DNA of 64,000 bases from Aquabacterium sp. OR-4 (GCF_025290835.2 NZ_JAOCQD020000004.1:598807-662806), one strand, 5' to 3'. Numbered from the stretch's first letter, positions 35,173 through 45,451 are shown. Numbers and translations are program-made. Notes: generated by a model from the sequence alone, not told the origin.

Positions 35173-36464
35173 AGCGCCCGCTGATCACCGGCCTGTCGCT
35201 GGCGGCCACCTGGTTGTCGGGCAGCGCCTGGCGCCGCGCCGACAGCGGCGTCGAGCGCCTGTTCGATGTTGCCCTGTACGAGGATCTGGCGCGCCGGGCC
35301 GAGCAGGCGGGCATGGACTTCGTGTTCCGGCCCGACACGCTGTGGCTGGATCCGCAGACCCAGGCCACCGGCCCGGGCACCAGTGCGCTGGACCCGAGCC
35401 TGCTGCTGGCCTGCGTGGCGCGCGCGACGCAGCGCATCGGCGTGGTCACCACCCTGTCCACCAGCTTCCAGGAGCCCATGCACATCGCCCGCACGCTGGC
35501 CTCGCTGCAGGCCCTCAGCCAGGGCCGCGCGGCCTGGAACCTGGTGACGGGCCTGGACGGCCAGGACAACTTCGGCCACCGGCCGTTCGCCGCGGCCGAT
35601 GGCCGTTACCAGCAGGCCGAGGAGTGCCTGCGGGTGGTGCAGGCCTTGCTGGGCAGCTATCCGGCCAGCGCGCTGCGGCTGGACCGCGCAAGTGGGCGGT
35701 ATGCGCAGGCCGAGGCGATCCGTCCCATCCATCACCAGGGCCCGTGCTTCCAGGTGCACGGCCCGCTGACGCTGCCGACGGCCGGCCGGCTGCCGCTGTT
35801 CCAGGCCGGCGCCTCGGACACCGGGCGCGGCTTTGCCGCACGCCATGCCGACGCCGTGTTCGCCGCCACGCCCACGCTGGAGACGGCGAGTGAACTGCGC
35901 TGTGCGCTGCGCCAGCGCGCCTTGGCCGCGGGCCGCCAGGGCCAGGCACCGCAGGTGCTGCCCGGACTGAGCCTGTACCTGGCGCCGCAACGCCACGACG
36001 CCGAGGCCCTGCATGCCCAGGCCCACCGCCACCTGGACACGGGCCAGCGGCTGGCGCGGCTGGCCGGCATCCTGGGTGCCCCGGTGGCCGGCCTGCCCGC
36101 CGACCGCCCGCTGACGCCCGACGACCTGCCGGCCCCGGCCGGGCCGGTGCGCAGCCGCACCCATGCCGAGCTGCTGCGCCGCCGTGTCGAGCGCGAGCGG
36201 CCAACGCTGGCCGCGCTGCTGGCGCTGCCCGAGGTCGTGGCCTCGGCGCATTGGCAGGTCGTCGGCACGCCAGACGATGCCGTGCAGCAGATCCTGGCCT
36301 GGCAGGCCGCCGAGGCCATCGACGGGTTCATTGCCCTGCCGGGCGGCAGCCCGGTGTCGCTGGACCTGCTGCTGGATCAGGTGCTGCCGGCGCTGCGCGC
36401 GGCGGGCGCACTGCATCCGGTGGCAAGCCTGCCAACCTTCGCGCATCGCGTCACGGGAGCCTGA
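35169..36464 (+). CDS. LLM-class flavin-dependent monooxygenase, NtaA/SnaA/DszA type
   Basis: This 431-residue enzyme has the luciferase-like TIM barrel of the nitrilotriacetate monooxygenase group: RAEQAGMDFVFRPDTLWL, LDPSLLLACVARATQRIG, LSTSFQEPMHIARTLASL, GRAAWNLVTGLDGQDNFG and LFQAGASDTGRGFAARHADAVF. These enzymes use FMNH2 from a separate reductase. Translational coupling to a ferric-siderophore importer suggests it oxidises the siderophore or chelator after uptake to free iron; that role is inference. Confidence 0.83.
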   Translation: MKRPLITGLSLAATWLSGSAWRRADSGVERLFDVALYEDLARRAEQAGMDFVFRPDTLWLDPQTQATGPGTSALDPSLLLACVARATQRIGVVTTLSTSFQEPMHIARTLASLQALSQGRAAWNLVTGLDGQDNFGHRPFAAADGRYQQAEECLRVVQALLGSYPASALRLDRASGRYAQAEAIRPIHHQGPCFQVHGPLTLPTAGRLPLFQAGASDTGRGFAARHADAVFAATPTLETASELRCALRQRALAAGRQGQAPQVLPGLSLYLAPQRHDAEALHAQAHRHLDTGQRLARLAGILGAPVAGLPADRPLTPDDLPAPAGPVRSRTHAELLRRRVERERPTLAALLALPEVVASAHWQVVGTPDDAVQQILAWQAAEAIDGFIALPGGSPVSLDLLLDQVLPALRAAGALHPVASLPTFAHRVTGA

Positions 36465-36470
36465 GCAAGG

Positions 36471-36708
36471 CGTGCGGGGCGCAGCGCGTGTGATCTTCAC
36501 GGCGAGTTCGTGGAACCAACGAGACTGGCTCTCGACGACCAGCGAAGACTTCGTCGCTGCGCTGGACGCGTACATCCGCTGGTACAACGAAGTTCGCATC
36601 AAGAGCTCAATGGGCTTCCGCAGCCCCGCCGAGCACCGCCGGGGCCTGGGCCTGGGCCTGGGCCTGGGCCTGACTGCATAACCAGTCCAAGTTTTTGTCC
36701 GCACCCCC
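36471..36708 (+). mobile_element. remnant of an IS3-family transposase and IS end
   Basis: One frame (to a stop at 36681) carries AALDAYIRWYNEVRIKSSMG and FRSPAEHRR, the C-terminal signature of IS3-family OrfB integrases; catalytic D, D and most of the protein are missing. The reading frame ends in a Gly-Leu run from the repeat at 36642-36671. Sequence to about 36708 (TTTTTGTCCGCACCCCC) looks like an IS end. Nothing else is seen in the 36465-36789 gap. Confidence 0.75.
36642..36671 (+). repeat. hexanucleotide repeat (GGGCCT)x5
   Basis: Five perfect GGGCCT units extend the end of the transposase fragment and encode repeating Gly-Leu. Likely slipped-strand expansion of a short native motif. 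Confidence 0.88.
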
Positions 36709-36789
36709 AGTGGCTCAGTTTTCGGTCGGCGCCAACATCTCAAGCTCTTGATGGCGATGCGTACCTGGCGTGCGGCCTGCGCTGCGGGC

Positions 36790-37698
36790 TCAGGTCGCGT
36801 CGTCTGCCACCCAGGCCCGGGCCTTTGCTACCACGAAGTCGATCAGCGTGCGCATGGCCAGCGTCTGGTAGCGGTCGGGCATGCGCAGCAGGTACAGGCG
36901 GGTGCCGAAGACGCTCAGCCACCAGTCGTCCAGCGAGGTGGTGACGCGGCCTTCGGCCCGGTCCTGCCGCACCACGTAGTCGGGCACCAGGCCCACGCCC
37001 AGGCCGGCCAGGATGGCCTCGCGCAGGAACTGGAAGTTCTCGGAGGCCAGTGTGGGTCGCAGCGCGATCTCATGCCGCTCGTCGCCGCGGTAGGCCGCCA
37101 CGCGCAATTCGCGCCCTACCACGGCCGAGGTGAGCAGCGGCACCTCGGCCAGCGCCTCCAGCCGCTGCGGCAGGCCGTGGCGCTGCGTCCAGTCGGTGGC
37201 AGCGCAGATGACATGGCGCACGCGCGCCAGCTCGATGGCCACGGTCTGCTGCGGCGGCTCGGACATCACGCGCACGGCCAGGTCCACCTCCTCGCGCAGA
37301 AGGTCGTCCACGCGGTTCTCGAAGCGCAGGTCCAGCGCGATGTCGGGGTACAGGCGCTTGAACTCGATCAGCCAGCCCGACATCACCATGTGGCCGAACC
37401 CGGTGGGCATGCTCACGCGCAAGGCGCCGTGCAGGCCCTTGGCCATGGTGGTCACGGCCTCGCGCGCGGCCAGCACCTCGTCGCGGATCACGCAGCCATG
37501 CTGGTACAGCCGGTGGCCGGCCTCGGTGAGCTCCACCTGGCGCGTGGTGCGGCGCATCAGCTGCAGGCCGATGGATTTCTCCAGCTGTCCCAGGTGGTAG
37601 CTGACATTGGCGCGGCTCATCTTCAGCTGGCGCGCGGCCTGGCTGAGGTTGCCGGCGTCCACGATGCTGACGAACAGGGTGAGGGCTTGGGCGTCCAT
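36790..37698 (-). CDS. LysR-family transcriptional regulator
   Basis: This 302-residue LysR protein has the helix-turn-helix in residues 1-60 (NLSQAARQLKMSRANVSYHLGQLE) and an effector domain starting GALRVSMPTGFG. It is of the CrgA/DsdC-like short subgroup. Divergent from the beta-oxidation genes it should control them, through the inverted repeats at 37727-37760. Confidence 0.87.
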   Translation of the reverse strand: MDAQALTLFVSIVDAGNLSQAARQLKMSRANVSYHLGQLEKSIGLQLMRRTTRQVELTEAGHRLYQHGCVIRDEVLAAREAVTTMAKGLHGALRVSMPTGFGHMVMSGWLIEFKRLYPDIALDLRFENRVDDLLREEVDLAVRVMSEPPQQTVAIELARVRHVICAATDWTQRHGLPQRLEALAEVPLLTSAVVGRELRVAAYRGDERHEIALRPTLASENFQFLREAILAGLGVGLVPDYVVRQDRAEGRVTTSLDDWWLSVFGTRLYLLRMPDRYQTLAMRTLIDFVVAKARAWVADDAT

Positions 37699-37726
37699 GG
37701 CGAGATCTGCGGGGTGCCAATAATTT

Positions 37727-37760
37727 TTGACAGGCAGTCAATTTTGGCTGCAATTGTCAA
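37727..37760. promoter_or_regulatory. nested inverted repeats, candidate LysR operator
   Basis: The A/T-rich gap has an outer inverted repeat TTGACA (37727-37732) / TGTCAA (37755-37760) and an inner one CAATT (37739-37743) / AATTG (37752-37756). The outer TTGACA could also act as a -35 toward the acyl-CoA dehydrogenase gene. Position between a LysR gene and its divergent target fits a LysR box. Confidence 0.55.
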
Positions 37761-37817
37761 ACCATGGATGGGTCGAAACAATCGCGCCCCGACCCGACCA
37801 CACCTTCAGGAGACGCC

Positions 37818-38978
37818 GTGGCGCTGGATGACGAGACCTTTTCGCTGCTGCTCGACAGCGTGCAGCGCTTCGTGCGCGAGCGCCTGGTGCCTGCCGAAGA
37901 CGCCGTGGAAGAGCACGACGAGGTGCCTGCCGACATCGTGGCCGACATGCGCGAGCTGGGGCTGTTCGGCTTGTCCATCCCCGAGGCTTTCGGCGGCATC
38001 GGCCTGTCGATGGCGCAGGAATGCGCCGTGGCCTACACCCTGGGGCAGACCGCGCTGGCCTTCCGCTCGGTGGTGGGCACCAACATCGGCATCGGCTCGC
38101 AGGGCATCCTGATGGATGGCACGGCGGCGCAGCAGGCCGAGTACCTGCCGCGCATCGCCAGCGGCGAGCTGATCGTGTCGTTCGCGCTCACCGAGCCCGA
38201 TGCCGGCTCCGACGCCGCGTCGATCAAGACCCGCGCCGTGGCCGATGGTGACGACTACCTGATCACCGGCAGCAAGCGCTACATCACCAACGCCACCCGG
38301 GCCGGCGCGTTCACGCTGATGGCGCGCACCGGCGGGCCGGGGGCGGGCGGCATCTCGGCCTTCATCGTGCCGGCCGGTCTGCCGGGCCTGAGCCTGGGCA
38401 AGCCCGACCGCAAGATGGGCCAGCGCGGCACCAAGACCTGCGACGTGGTGCTGGACCAGGTGCGCGTCCCAGCGTCCCACATCATCGGCGGTGTGCCCGG
38501 CCGCGGCTTCAAGACCGCGATGAAGGTGCTGGACCGCGGCCGCCTGCATGTCTCGGCGCTGGCCTGCGGCATGGCGCGGCGCATCCTCGACGAGAGCCTG
38601 GCCTATGCGCAGCAGCGCAAGCAGTTCGGCCAGCGCATCGGCGACTTCCAGCTGATGCAGGCCATGCTGGCCGACAGCCAGGCCGAGCTGCTGGCCGGCT
38701 GGTCCATGGCGCAGGCTGTGGCCCTGCGCTACGACGCCAAGCCCCCCGGCGCGGCCGATGCCGAGGTCAGCATGCAGGCCTCGTGCGCCAAGCTGTTCAG
38801 CACCGAGATGGTGGGCCGCGTGGCCGACCGGGGTGTGCAGATCCACGGCGGCGCCGGCTACATCAACGACTACAAGGTCGAGCGCTTCTACCGCGACGTG
38901 CGCCTGCTGCGCCTGTACGAGGGCACCTCGCAGATCCAGCAGCTGGTGATCGGCAAACACCTGATGCGTGCGGACTGA
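37818..38978 (+). CDS. acyl-CoA dehydrogenase
   Basis: This 386-residue flavoenzyme catalyses alpha,beta-desaturation of an acyl-CoA. Signatures: FALTEPDAGSDAASIKTRAV, the RKQFGQRIGDFQLMQ segment and LYEGTSQIQQLVIGKHLM with the catalytic-region Glu. The GTG at 37818 has CAGGAGA 6 bases upstream and gives normal length; an ATG at 37764 would add 18 atypical residues. First gene of a three-gene beta-oxidation set. Confidence 0.9.
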   Translation: MALDDETFSLLLDSVQRFVRERLVPAEDAVEEHDEVPADIVADMRELGLFGLSIPEAFGGIGLSMAQECAVAYTLGQTALAFRSVVGTNIGIGSQGILMDGTAAQQAEYLPRIASGELIVSFALTEPDAGSDAASIKTRAVADGDDYLITGSKRYITNATRAGAFTLMARTGGPGAGGISAFIVPAGLPGLSLGKPDRKMGQRGTKTCDVVLDQVRVPASHIIGGVPGRGFKTAMKVLDRGRLHVSALACGMARRILDESLAYAQQRKQFGQRIGDFQLMQAMLADSQAELLAGWSMAQAVALRYDAKPPGAADAEVSMQASCAKLFSTEMVGRVADRGVQIHGGAGYINDYKVERFYRDVRLLRLYEGTSQIQQLVIGKHLMRAD

Positions 38979-39020
38979 TGCCGCGCCCCGCCACCTCCCT
39001 TCGCCCTTCCCGGATCCCCC

Positions 39021-41087
39021 ATGCCCATCGTTCCTGACGCCGTTGCCCTGATCACCCTCGACCAGCCCCCGGTCAACAGCCTGGGTCACGCGCTGCGCGC
39101 GCGCATCGTGGCCCAGCTGGCCGCGGCCGAGGCGGATGCCGCGGTACGCGCCATCGTGCTGGTGGGCCACGACAAGGCCTTCTCGGCGGGGGCGGATGTC
39201 AGCGAGTTCGGCACGCCGCTGCAGTTCCAGGAGCCCATCCTGCGCAGCGTGCTGGCCGCCGTGGAGGCCTGCACCAAGCCGGTCGTGGCGGCGCTGTCGG
39301 GCGTGGCGCTGGGCGGCGGCCTGGAGCTGGCCTTGGCCTGCCACGGCCGCGTGGCGCTGCCCGGCGCCCGCGTGGGCCTGCCCGAGGTGACGCTGGGCCT
39401 GATCCCCGGCTCCGGTGGCACGCAGCGCCTGCCCCGGCTGATCGACCCCGAAGCAGCACTGGGCCTGATGCTGGCCGGCGCACCGCGCAGCGCGCGCGAG
39501 CTGGCCGAATCGGGTCTGTTCGACACGGTGCTGGCCGATGACGCCGACCTGCATGCGCTGGTGGACGCCGCTGCCCGGCGCGCCCTGGCGCTGGCCGACG
39601 CCGGTGCGCCCTGGCCGCGCTCGCGCGACCGCCGGCCCGACCCCGCCCGCCTGCAGGCGGTGGTGGCGGCCCAGCGCGCCAAGCTCAATGCCCGCCAGCG
39701 TCTGCAGCCTGCCTATGGCGCGCTGCTGGACGCCGTGGCCGCCAGCGCGGGCGACGACTTCGACGCCGGCCTGCAGCATGAACGCGCGCTGTTCCTCGAT
39801 CTGGTGGGCAGCGAGGCCGCGCAGGCTCTGCGCTACCAGTTCAAGGCCGAGCGCGAGGCCAGCCGCCTGCCGGCCGCGCTGATGGCCACTCCGCGGCCGC
39901 TGGCTACGGTGGCGGTGATCGGCGCCGGCACCATGGGCGCGGGCATCGCGATCGCCGCGCTGGACGCCGGCTTGACCGTGCTGCTGCTGGAGCAGGACGA
40001 GGCCGCTCTGGCCCGCGGCCGCCAGCGCGTCTCGGACCACTACCGCGAGCGCGTGGGCGCCGGCAAGCTGAAAGCCGCTGCGGCCGTGGCCTGCGAGGCG
40101 CGCCTGCAGCCCACCACCGACTGGCCGCGCCTGGCGGCGGCCGACCTGGTGATCGAGGCCGTGTTCGAAGACCTGGCCGTCAAGCAGGCCGTCTTTCGCC
40201 AGATCGATGCCCACGCCCGGCCGGGCGCGGTGCTGGCCACCAACACCAGCTACCTGGACGTGGACGCCATTGCCGCCGCCACGGCGCGGCCGCAGGACGT
40301 GCTGGGCCTGCACTTCTTCAGCCCCGCCAACGTGATGAAGCTGCTGGAGGTGGTGCACGGCACGCACACCGCGCCTGATGTGCTGGCCACCGGCATGGCC
40401 GTGGGCCAGGTGCTCAAGAAGACGCCCGTGGCCTGCGGCAATGCCTTCGGCTTCATCGGCAATCGCATCTATAACGCCTACCGCCGCCAGTGCGAGTTCA
40501 TGCTGGAAGACGGCGCCTGGCCCGAGGACGTGGACAGCGCGCTCACCGCGATGGGCTTTGCGATGGGCCCGTTCGCGGTGGCCGACCTGTCGGGCCTGGA
40601 CATCGCCTGGCGCATGCGCAAGGCGCAGGCTGCCACGCGCGACCCGCGCGAGCGCTATGTCGCGATCCTCGATCGGCTGTGCGAGCAGGGCCGCCTGGGC
40701 CGCAAGACTGGTTCCGGCTACTACACGTACACCGATGGCAAGCCGGCGCGCAGCACCGATGCCACGGTGCGTGGCCTGATCGAGCAGGCCAGCGCGGCGC
40801 GGGGCATCACGCGCCAGGCGCTGGCGCCCGCCACCCTCCAGCGCCGCGCGCTGCTGGCGATGGCCAACGAGGCCGCGCTGCTGCTGGCCGAAGGCGTGGC
40901 CAGCCGCCCGGCCGATGTGGACGTGGTGCTGGTGCAGGGCTACGGCTTTCCGCGCTGGTGCGGCGGCCCGGTGTTCTGGGCCCTGCGTCAGGACCGCGCC
41001 CAAGTGCAGGCCGACCTGCAGCAGATGGCCGCCGAGGCCGGCCACGGCTTTCGCCTGGGCGACCTGGCGGCCCTGGGCGGCACCTGA
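39021..41087 (+). CDS. bifunctional enoyl-CoA hydratase / 3-hydroxyacyl-CoA dehydrogenase
   Basis: This 688-residue fusion has an N-terminal crotonase domain with GADVSEFG and PEVTLGLIPGSGGTQRLPRL (both catalytic Glu positions present). A 3-hydroxyacyl-CoA dehydrogenase follows, with GAGTMGAGIA near residue 300, HFFSPANVMKLLEVV, the GFIGNRIYNAYRRQ region and a second C-terminal HAD helical domain. It is the short FadB/PimF type. It supplies two beta-oxidation steps between the flanking dehydrogenase and thiolase. Confidence 0.92.
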   Translation: MPIVPDAVALITLDQPPVNSLGHALRARIVAQLAAAEADAAVRAIVLVGHDKAFSAGADVSEFGTPLQFQEPILRSVLAAVEACTKPVVAALSGVALGGGLELALACHGRVALPGARVGLPEVTLGLIPGSGGTQRLPRLIDPEAALGLMLAGAPRSARELAESGLFDTVLADDADLHALVDAAARRALALADAGAPWPRSRDRRPDPARLQAVVAAQRAKLNARQRLQPAYGALLDAVAASAGDDFDAGLQHERALFLDLVGSEAAQALRYQFKAEREASRLPAALMATPRPLATVAVIGAGTMGAGIAIAALDAGLTVLLLEQDEAALARGRQRVSDHYRERVGAGKLKAAAAVACEARLQPTTDWPRLAAADLVIEAVFEDLAVKQAVFRQIDAHARPGAVLATNTSYLDVDAIAAATARPQDVLGLHFFSPANVMKLLEVVHGTHTAPDVLATGMAVGQVLKKTPVACGNAFGFIGNRIYNAYRRQCEFMLEDGAWPEDVDSALTAMGFAMGPFAVADLSGLDIAWRMRKAQAATRDPRERYVAILDRLCEQGRLGRKTGSGYYTYTDGKPARSTDATVRGLIEQASAARGITRQALAPATLQRRALLAMANEAALLLAEGVASRPADVDVVLVQGYGFPRWCGGPVFWALRQDRAQVQADLQQMAAEAGHGFRLGDLAALGGT

Positions 41088-41168
41088 GGCTGTGCATCCG
41101 CTTCACTGCGCCCGACGCGCGCCGAACACTCACCTGAACTGCAATCTCGGATTCCTGGAGACAAGACC

Positions 41169-42377
<1,209 letters not shown>

Positions 42378-42389
42378 CCCGCCACGCGG

Positions 42390-42938
42390 TCAGATGAAGC
42401 CGAAGCGCCGGCGCACATCCTCGGAGGCGTGCCGGATGTGCAGCGACAGTCCGAGTGCGGCCATGTGGTCGCTGTTGCGGCCGAGGATGGTCTGGGCCAG
42501 CGGCAGGAACACCTCTTCTTCAAGTCGCGCATGGTCGCGGTACGCCGTCACCAGGTTGCTGACCGCCGCCGCATCGAGCACCACGTCGGCTCCGCCGTCG
42601 ATCGCCGCAAGGGCGGTCGCCAGCTCGGCATAGAGGCTCTCGACGCGGCGGTGCTCGGCGATGAGCCGGCTGACGAGCGATTCGACCTGGACGCGCTCGT
42701 CGCCGGCCTTCGCGTCGGCGAGGACTGCGCTGAACAGATCGGACTCCTCTTCACTGTGGTGTGCGGTGACTACGTCGCGGAAGAACCTCCGGGTACGCCC
42801 TGCCGCTTCGCGCCGCGACGCAGGCGAAGTCTGTTGCCGCGTGAGCAAGGTCAGTTCATCGAGCATCGCCACGATGCCCACATGGCAGTCCGAGAAGTCG
42901 CGCAGCGGCCGATCCATGGCCCCGGTCGGCGCGCTCAT
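42390..42938 (-). CDS. hemerythrin-like (HHE cation-binding) protein
   Basis: This 182-residue four-helix protein has metal-ligand candidates spaced as in HHE domains: His in DCHVGIV, HHSEEESDLF, EHRRVESLY and DHARLEEEVFLP. It may bind a di-iron site for oxygen or redox sensing. The start overlaps the preceding monooxygenase gene (ATGA). Last gene of the minus-strand catabolic series; it converges on the thiolase with a 12-base gap. Confidence 0.78.
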   Translation of the reverse strand: MSAPTGAMDRPLRDFSDCHVGIVAMLDELTLLTRQQTSPASRREAAGRTRRFFRDVVTAHHSEEESDLFSAVLADAKAGDERVQVESLVSRLIAEHRRVESLYAELATALAAIDGGADVVLDAAAVSNLVTAYRDHARLEEEVFLPLAQTILGRNSDHMAALGLSLHIRHASEDVRRRFGFI

Positions 42939-43231
42939 GCCGTCGTCACCGTGAAGTGTTCGACCTGCGGCGCCTGCGCAAAGTAGGCCGAGACGATGCC
43001 CCGCCACTGCGCGTAGGCCGGCGATCCGCGAAAGCCCACCGTGTGGTCCTCGAGGGTCTCCCACTCGAGGAGCAGCAGGTAGCGCTCGGGCGATTCGATG
43101 CTGTGGCGCACCTGGTAGCCGCGAAAGCCCTTGGACGGGGCGATCGCCGTCTGGATGCCGCGATGCACGGCCTCCTCGAACGCCGCCTGCTGGCCAGGCG
43201 TGATGCGGATGTCGGCAACTTCGAGAATCAT
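42935..43231 (-). CDS. antibiotic biosynthesis monooxygenase (ABM) domain protein
   Basis: This 98-residue ferredoxin-like-fold protein opens MILEVADIRITPGQQAAFEE and has the family block RYLLLLEWETLEDHTVGFRGS. Such small cofactor-free or heme-linked proteins oxidise quinol-like substrates or act as accessory proteins. Coupled to the hemerythrin-like gene. Confidence 0.8.
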   Translation of the reverse strand: MILEVADIRITPGQQAAFEEAVHRGIQTAIAPSKGFRGYQVRHSIESPERYLLLLEWETLEDHTVGFRGSPAYAQWRGIVSAYFAQAPQVEHFTVTTA

Positions 43232-43266
43232 GATGAGCCCTTTGGAGTCGGGTGGGGTCTGGACAG

Positions 43267-43677
43267 TCAGGCGGTGAACCGGTCGCCGTCCGAGCCGATC
43301 TCGACGGTCTGGCCGGTCGCCGTGAAGGTGCGGTTGACGTCGGGCGATCCGTAGACCACCAGAACCAGGGCGGGTGCATCGCCGACGTTGACCAGTTCGT
43401 GCTCGACGCCCGCGGAGATGAACGTGGAGTCCAGCGGACCGCAGACCTGCTCGCGGTCACCGAGCCGGATCCTCTCGGTGCCTTCCAGCACGGTGACCTG
43501 TTCTTCGGCGTTGTGCGAGTGGGGCGGCGCCGGCACGCCGACCGGCAGCCGGCTCAGGCCCGTGTGGATCGTCCGTGCGCCGATCTTCCGGCTGGCGATG
43601 ACATGGTTGACGATGCCGTTGCCGCGCGCGATCTCCGGCAGAGCTTCATACGGGAGAAAGTGGATCTCTGGCTTCAT
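43267..43677 (-). CDS. cupin-domain protein
   Basis: This 136-residue single-domain cupin has motif 1 PPHSHNAEEQVTVLEG (two His and Glu) and a motif 2 region ISAGVEHELVNVG with the later His. It could be a small dioxygenase, an isomerase or a sensor. An upstream extension of the frame was not used because the ATG at 43677 starts the conserved MKPEIHFLPYE. Confidence 0.8.
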   Translation of the reverse strand: MKPEIHFLPYEALPEIARGNGIVNHVIASRKIGARTIHTGLSRLPVGVPAPPHSHNAEEQVTVLEGTERIRLGDREQVCGPLDSTFISAGVEHELVNVGDAPALVLVVYGSPDVNRTFTATGQTVEIGSDGDRFTA

Positions 43678-43720
43678 GACAAGGCGGAGTGCTGGTGTGG
43701 CCGGGGCGGCGCCCCGAGGA

Positions 43721-44491
43721 TCAGTGGATGTGCGTGCCGCCGTTGACATCGATCGTGGCGCCCGTGACAAAGCCCGACAGCTCCGAGGCAAGGAACAGGC
43801 AGGCGCCGGCCAGCTCGCGGGTGCTGCCGATGCGCTTGAGCAGGATGCTGTCGACGATGCCCTGCAGCCGCTCGGGCGACAGGCCGTCGAGCATGGGCGT
43901 GTCGATCATTGCCGGGCAAATGGCGTTGGCACGAATGCCCAGCGCGCCGAACTCGCGCGCGATGCTGCGCGTGAGGCTCAACACGCCGCCCTTGGACGCC
44001 GCGTAGTGCGGGCCGCCCACCAGGCCACCGCCGCGCTGCGCGGCCAGCGAGGCCACGTTGACGATGGTGCCGGCGCGCTGCTCGACAAACACCTTTAGCA
44101 CGCTCTGGCACAGGTAGAAGGTGCCCTTCAGGTTGACGTCGAGCATGCGGTCCAGCTCCTGCGGGCTGATCTCCAGCAGCGGCAGCGAGCGCACGATGCC
44201 GGCTGAGTTGACCAGGCAGTCCACCGTGCCGTGCAGGGCCCGCACCTCGCGCACCATGGCCTCGCAGGCCTCGGGCTGGCTGATGTCGCACTGCAGTCCG
44301 TGCAGCGTGACCCGGCGCTGCAGGCGGGTCTCGATCGCGGTGCGGATGCCGGCCAGCACCGGCTCGTCCATCAGCACATCGACCACCACCACCTTGGCGC
44401 CATGCTCGGCGAAGAGTTCCGCCGTGGCGTAACCGATGCTGCGCAGCGAGGCCGCACCGGTGATCACACAAACCTTGTCTTGGAGCAGCAT
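43721..44491 (-). CDS. short-chain dehydrogenase/reductase (SDR)
   Basis: This 256-residue classical SDR has VITGAASLRSIGYA for NAD(P) (a longer loop than the usual TGxxxGxG), NSAGIV, Ser in VASLAAQ and the YAASKGG active site. C-terminal FVTGATIDVNGGTH is typical. It lies 5 bases after the epimerase gene and probably oxidises a hydroxylated catabolic intermediate. Confidence 0.86.
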   Translation of the reverse strand: MLLQDKVCVITGAASLRSIGYATAELFAEHGAKVVVVDVLMDEPVLAGIRTAIETRLQRRVTLHGLQCDISQPEACEAMVREVRALHGTVDCLVNSAGIVRSLPLLEISPQELDRMLDVNLKGTFYLCQSVLKVFVEQRAGTIVNVASLAAQRGGGLVGGPHYAASKGGVLSLTRSIAREFGALGIRANAICPAMIDTPMLDGLSPERLQGIVDSILLKRIGSTRELAGACLFLASELSGFVTGATIDVNGGTHIH

Positions 44492-44496
44492 GGGAT

Positions 44497-45432
44497 TCAG
44501 GCAGAGGAGGAGGGAGGAGAAGTCAGCGGCAGTTCGCTGGCGATCCAGTCGAACACCGACGCATGCTGCGGCGCCCAGCCCAGTTCGCGCCGGGCGCGTG
44601 CGGCGCGCACGCGGCAGTTGCTGCCCAGCGAGAAATGGGCGCGGGGCACGCCCCAGCGCGCGGCAGCCTCGTCGGCGGGCACCGCCACCGTGCCGGGCAG
44701 GCCCAGGCGCTGCGCAATGGCGCGCGCCAGTTCGGCGAACGAGGCTTCGCCGTTCTCGGCATAGTAGAAGGCGCCGGCCGGCGCACGGTTCAATGCCAGG
44801 TGGTACAGGTCGACCACGTCGTCCAGGTGCACGTTGGACCAGACCGGCGCGCCGGTGCCGACCATCGGCACGCGGCCGAGCGCGCGGCCCTGCTCGGCCA
44901 GGAAGGGGATCTGCACGCTGTGCGGGTTGAGCCCGCGCCCGGTGCCGTAGATCAGGCTTGGGCAGATCACCACGCTGCGGATGCCGCGCGCCGCGGCGGC
45001 CAGCACCCGCAGGTCGATGTCGCGGCGTGCTTGTTTGACGGCGGACACCACGATCGGGCTGTCCTCGTCGACCACGCGGTCGCCGGCGGCCAGGCCGCGT
45101 GCGTCGTCGCCCACCACGCTGGCGCCGCTGGTGTGGACCAGCGCCTTGCCCGATCCGGCCAGCGCCTCGATCAGGGCGTCGATGGATGGCGCATGGTCGG
45201 CGCTGGCGGTGTGCACCACCGCGTCGGCGGCGCGCGCCTCGTGCGCCAGCAGCGCGGTGTCATCGAGCGTGGCGACCACCGGCGTGATGCCCAGCGCAGC
45301 CAGGCGCTGGGCGCTGCCGGCCGAGCGCGTGAGCCCGCGCACGCGGTGACCATCGGCCATCAGGCTGCGGGCCAGCGTGCCGCCGATGTAGCCGGAGGCG
45401 CCGGTGACGAAGAGGTTCAGGGTGGGGTGCAT
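44497..45432 (-). CDS. NAD-dependent epimerase/dehydratase-like protein (extended SDR)
   Basis: This 311-residue extended SDR has the Rossmann motif TGASGYIGGTLARSLM. The Tyr-x3-Lys pair is not clear; the corresponding region reads SPIVVSAVKQARRDID, so it may be an atypical member (NmrA/HSCARG-like or epimerase-like). It is immediately downstream of the TRAP permease gene. Confidence 0.78.
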   Translation of the reverse strand: MHPTLNLFVTGASGYIGGTLARSLMADGHRVRGLTRSAGSAQRLAALGITPVVATLDDTALLAHEARAADAVVHTASADHAPSIDALIEALAGSGKALVHTSGASVVGDDARGLAAGDRVVDEDSPIVVSAVKQARRDIDLRVLAAAARGIRSVVICPSLIYGTGRGLNPHSVQIPFLAEQGRALGRVPMVGTGAPVWSNVHLDDVVDLYHLALNRAPAGAFYYAENGEASFAELARAIAQRLGLPGTVAVPADEAAARWGVPRAHFSLGSNCRVRAARARRELGWAPQHASVFDWIASELPLTSPPSSSA

Positions 45433-45451
45433 GGAGTGGGGTCCGGCCGAT

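Noticed and set aside
16241..36671. Phase variation by hexanucleotide repeats
   Set aside because: All units are six bases, so slippage cannot shift a reading frame, and three of the four arrays lie outside intact coding sequence.
37806..41045. A 1079-codon minus-strand open frame
   Set aside because: It lies antisense to clear acyl-CoA dehydrogenase and hydratase/dehydrogenase genes and shows no recognisable motif.
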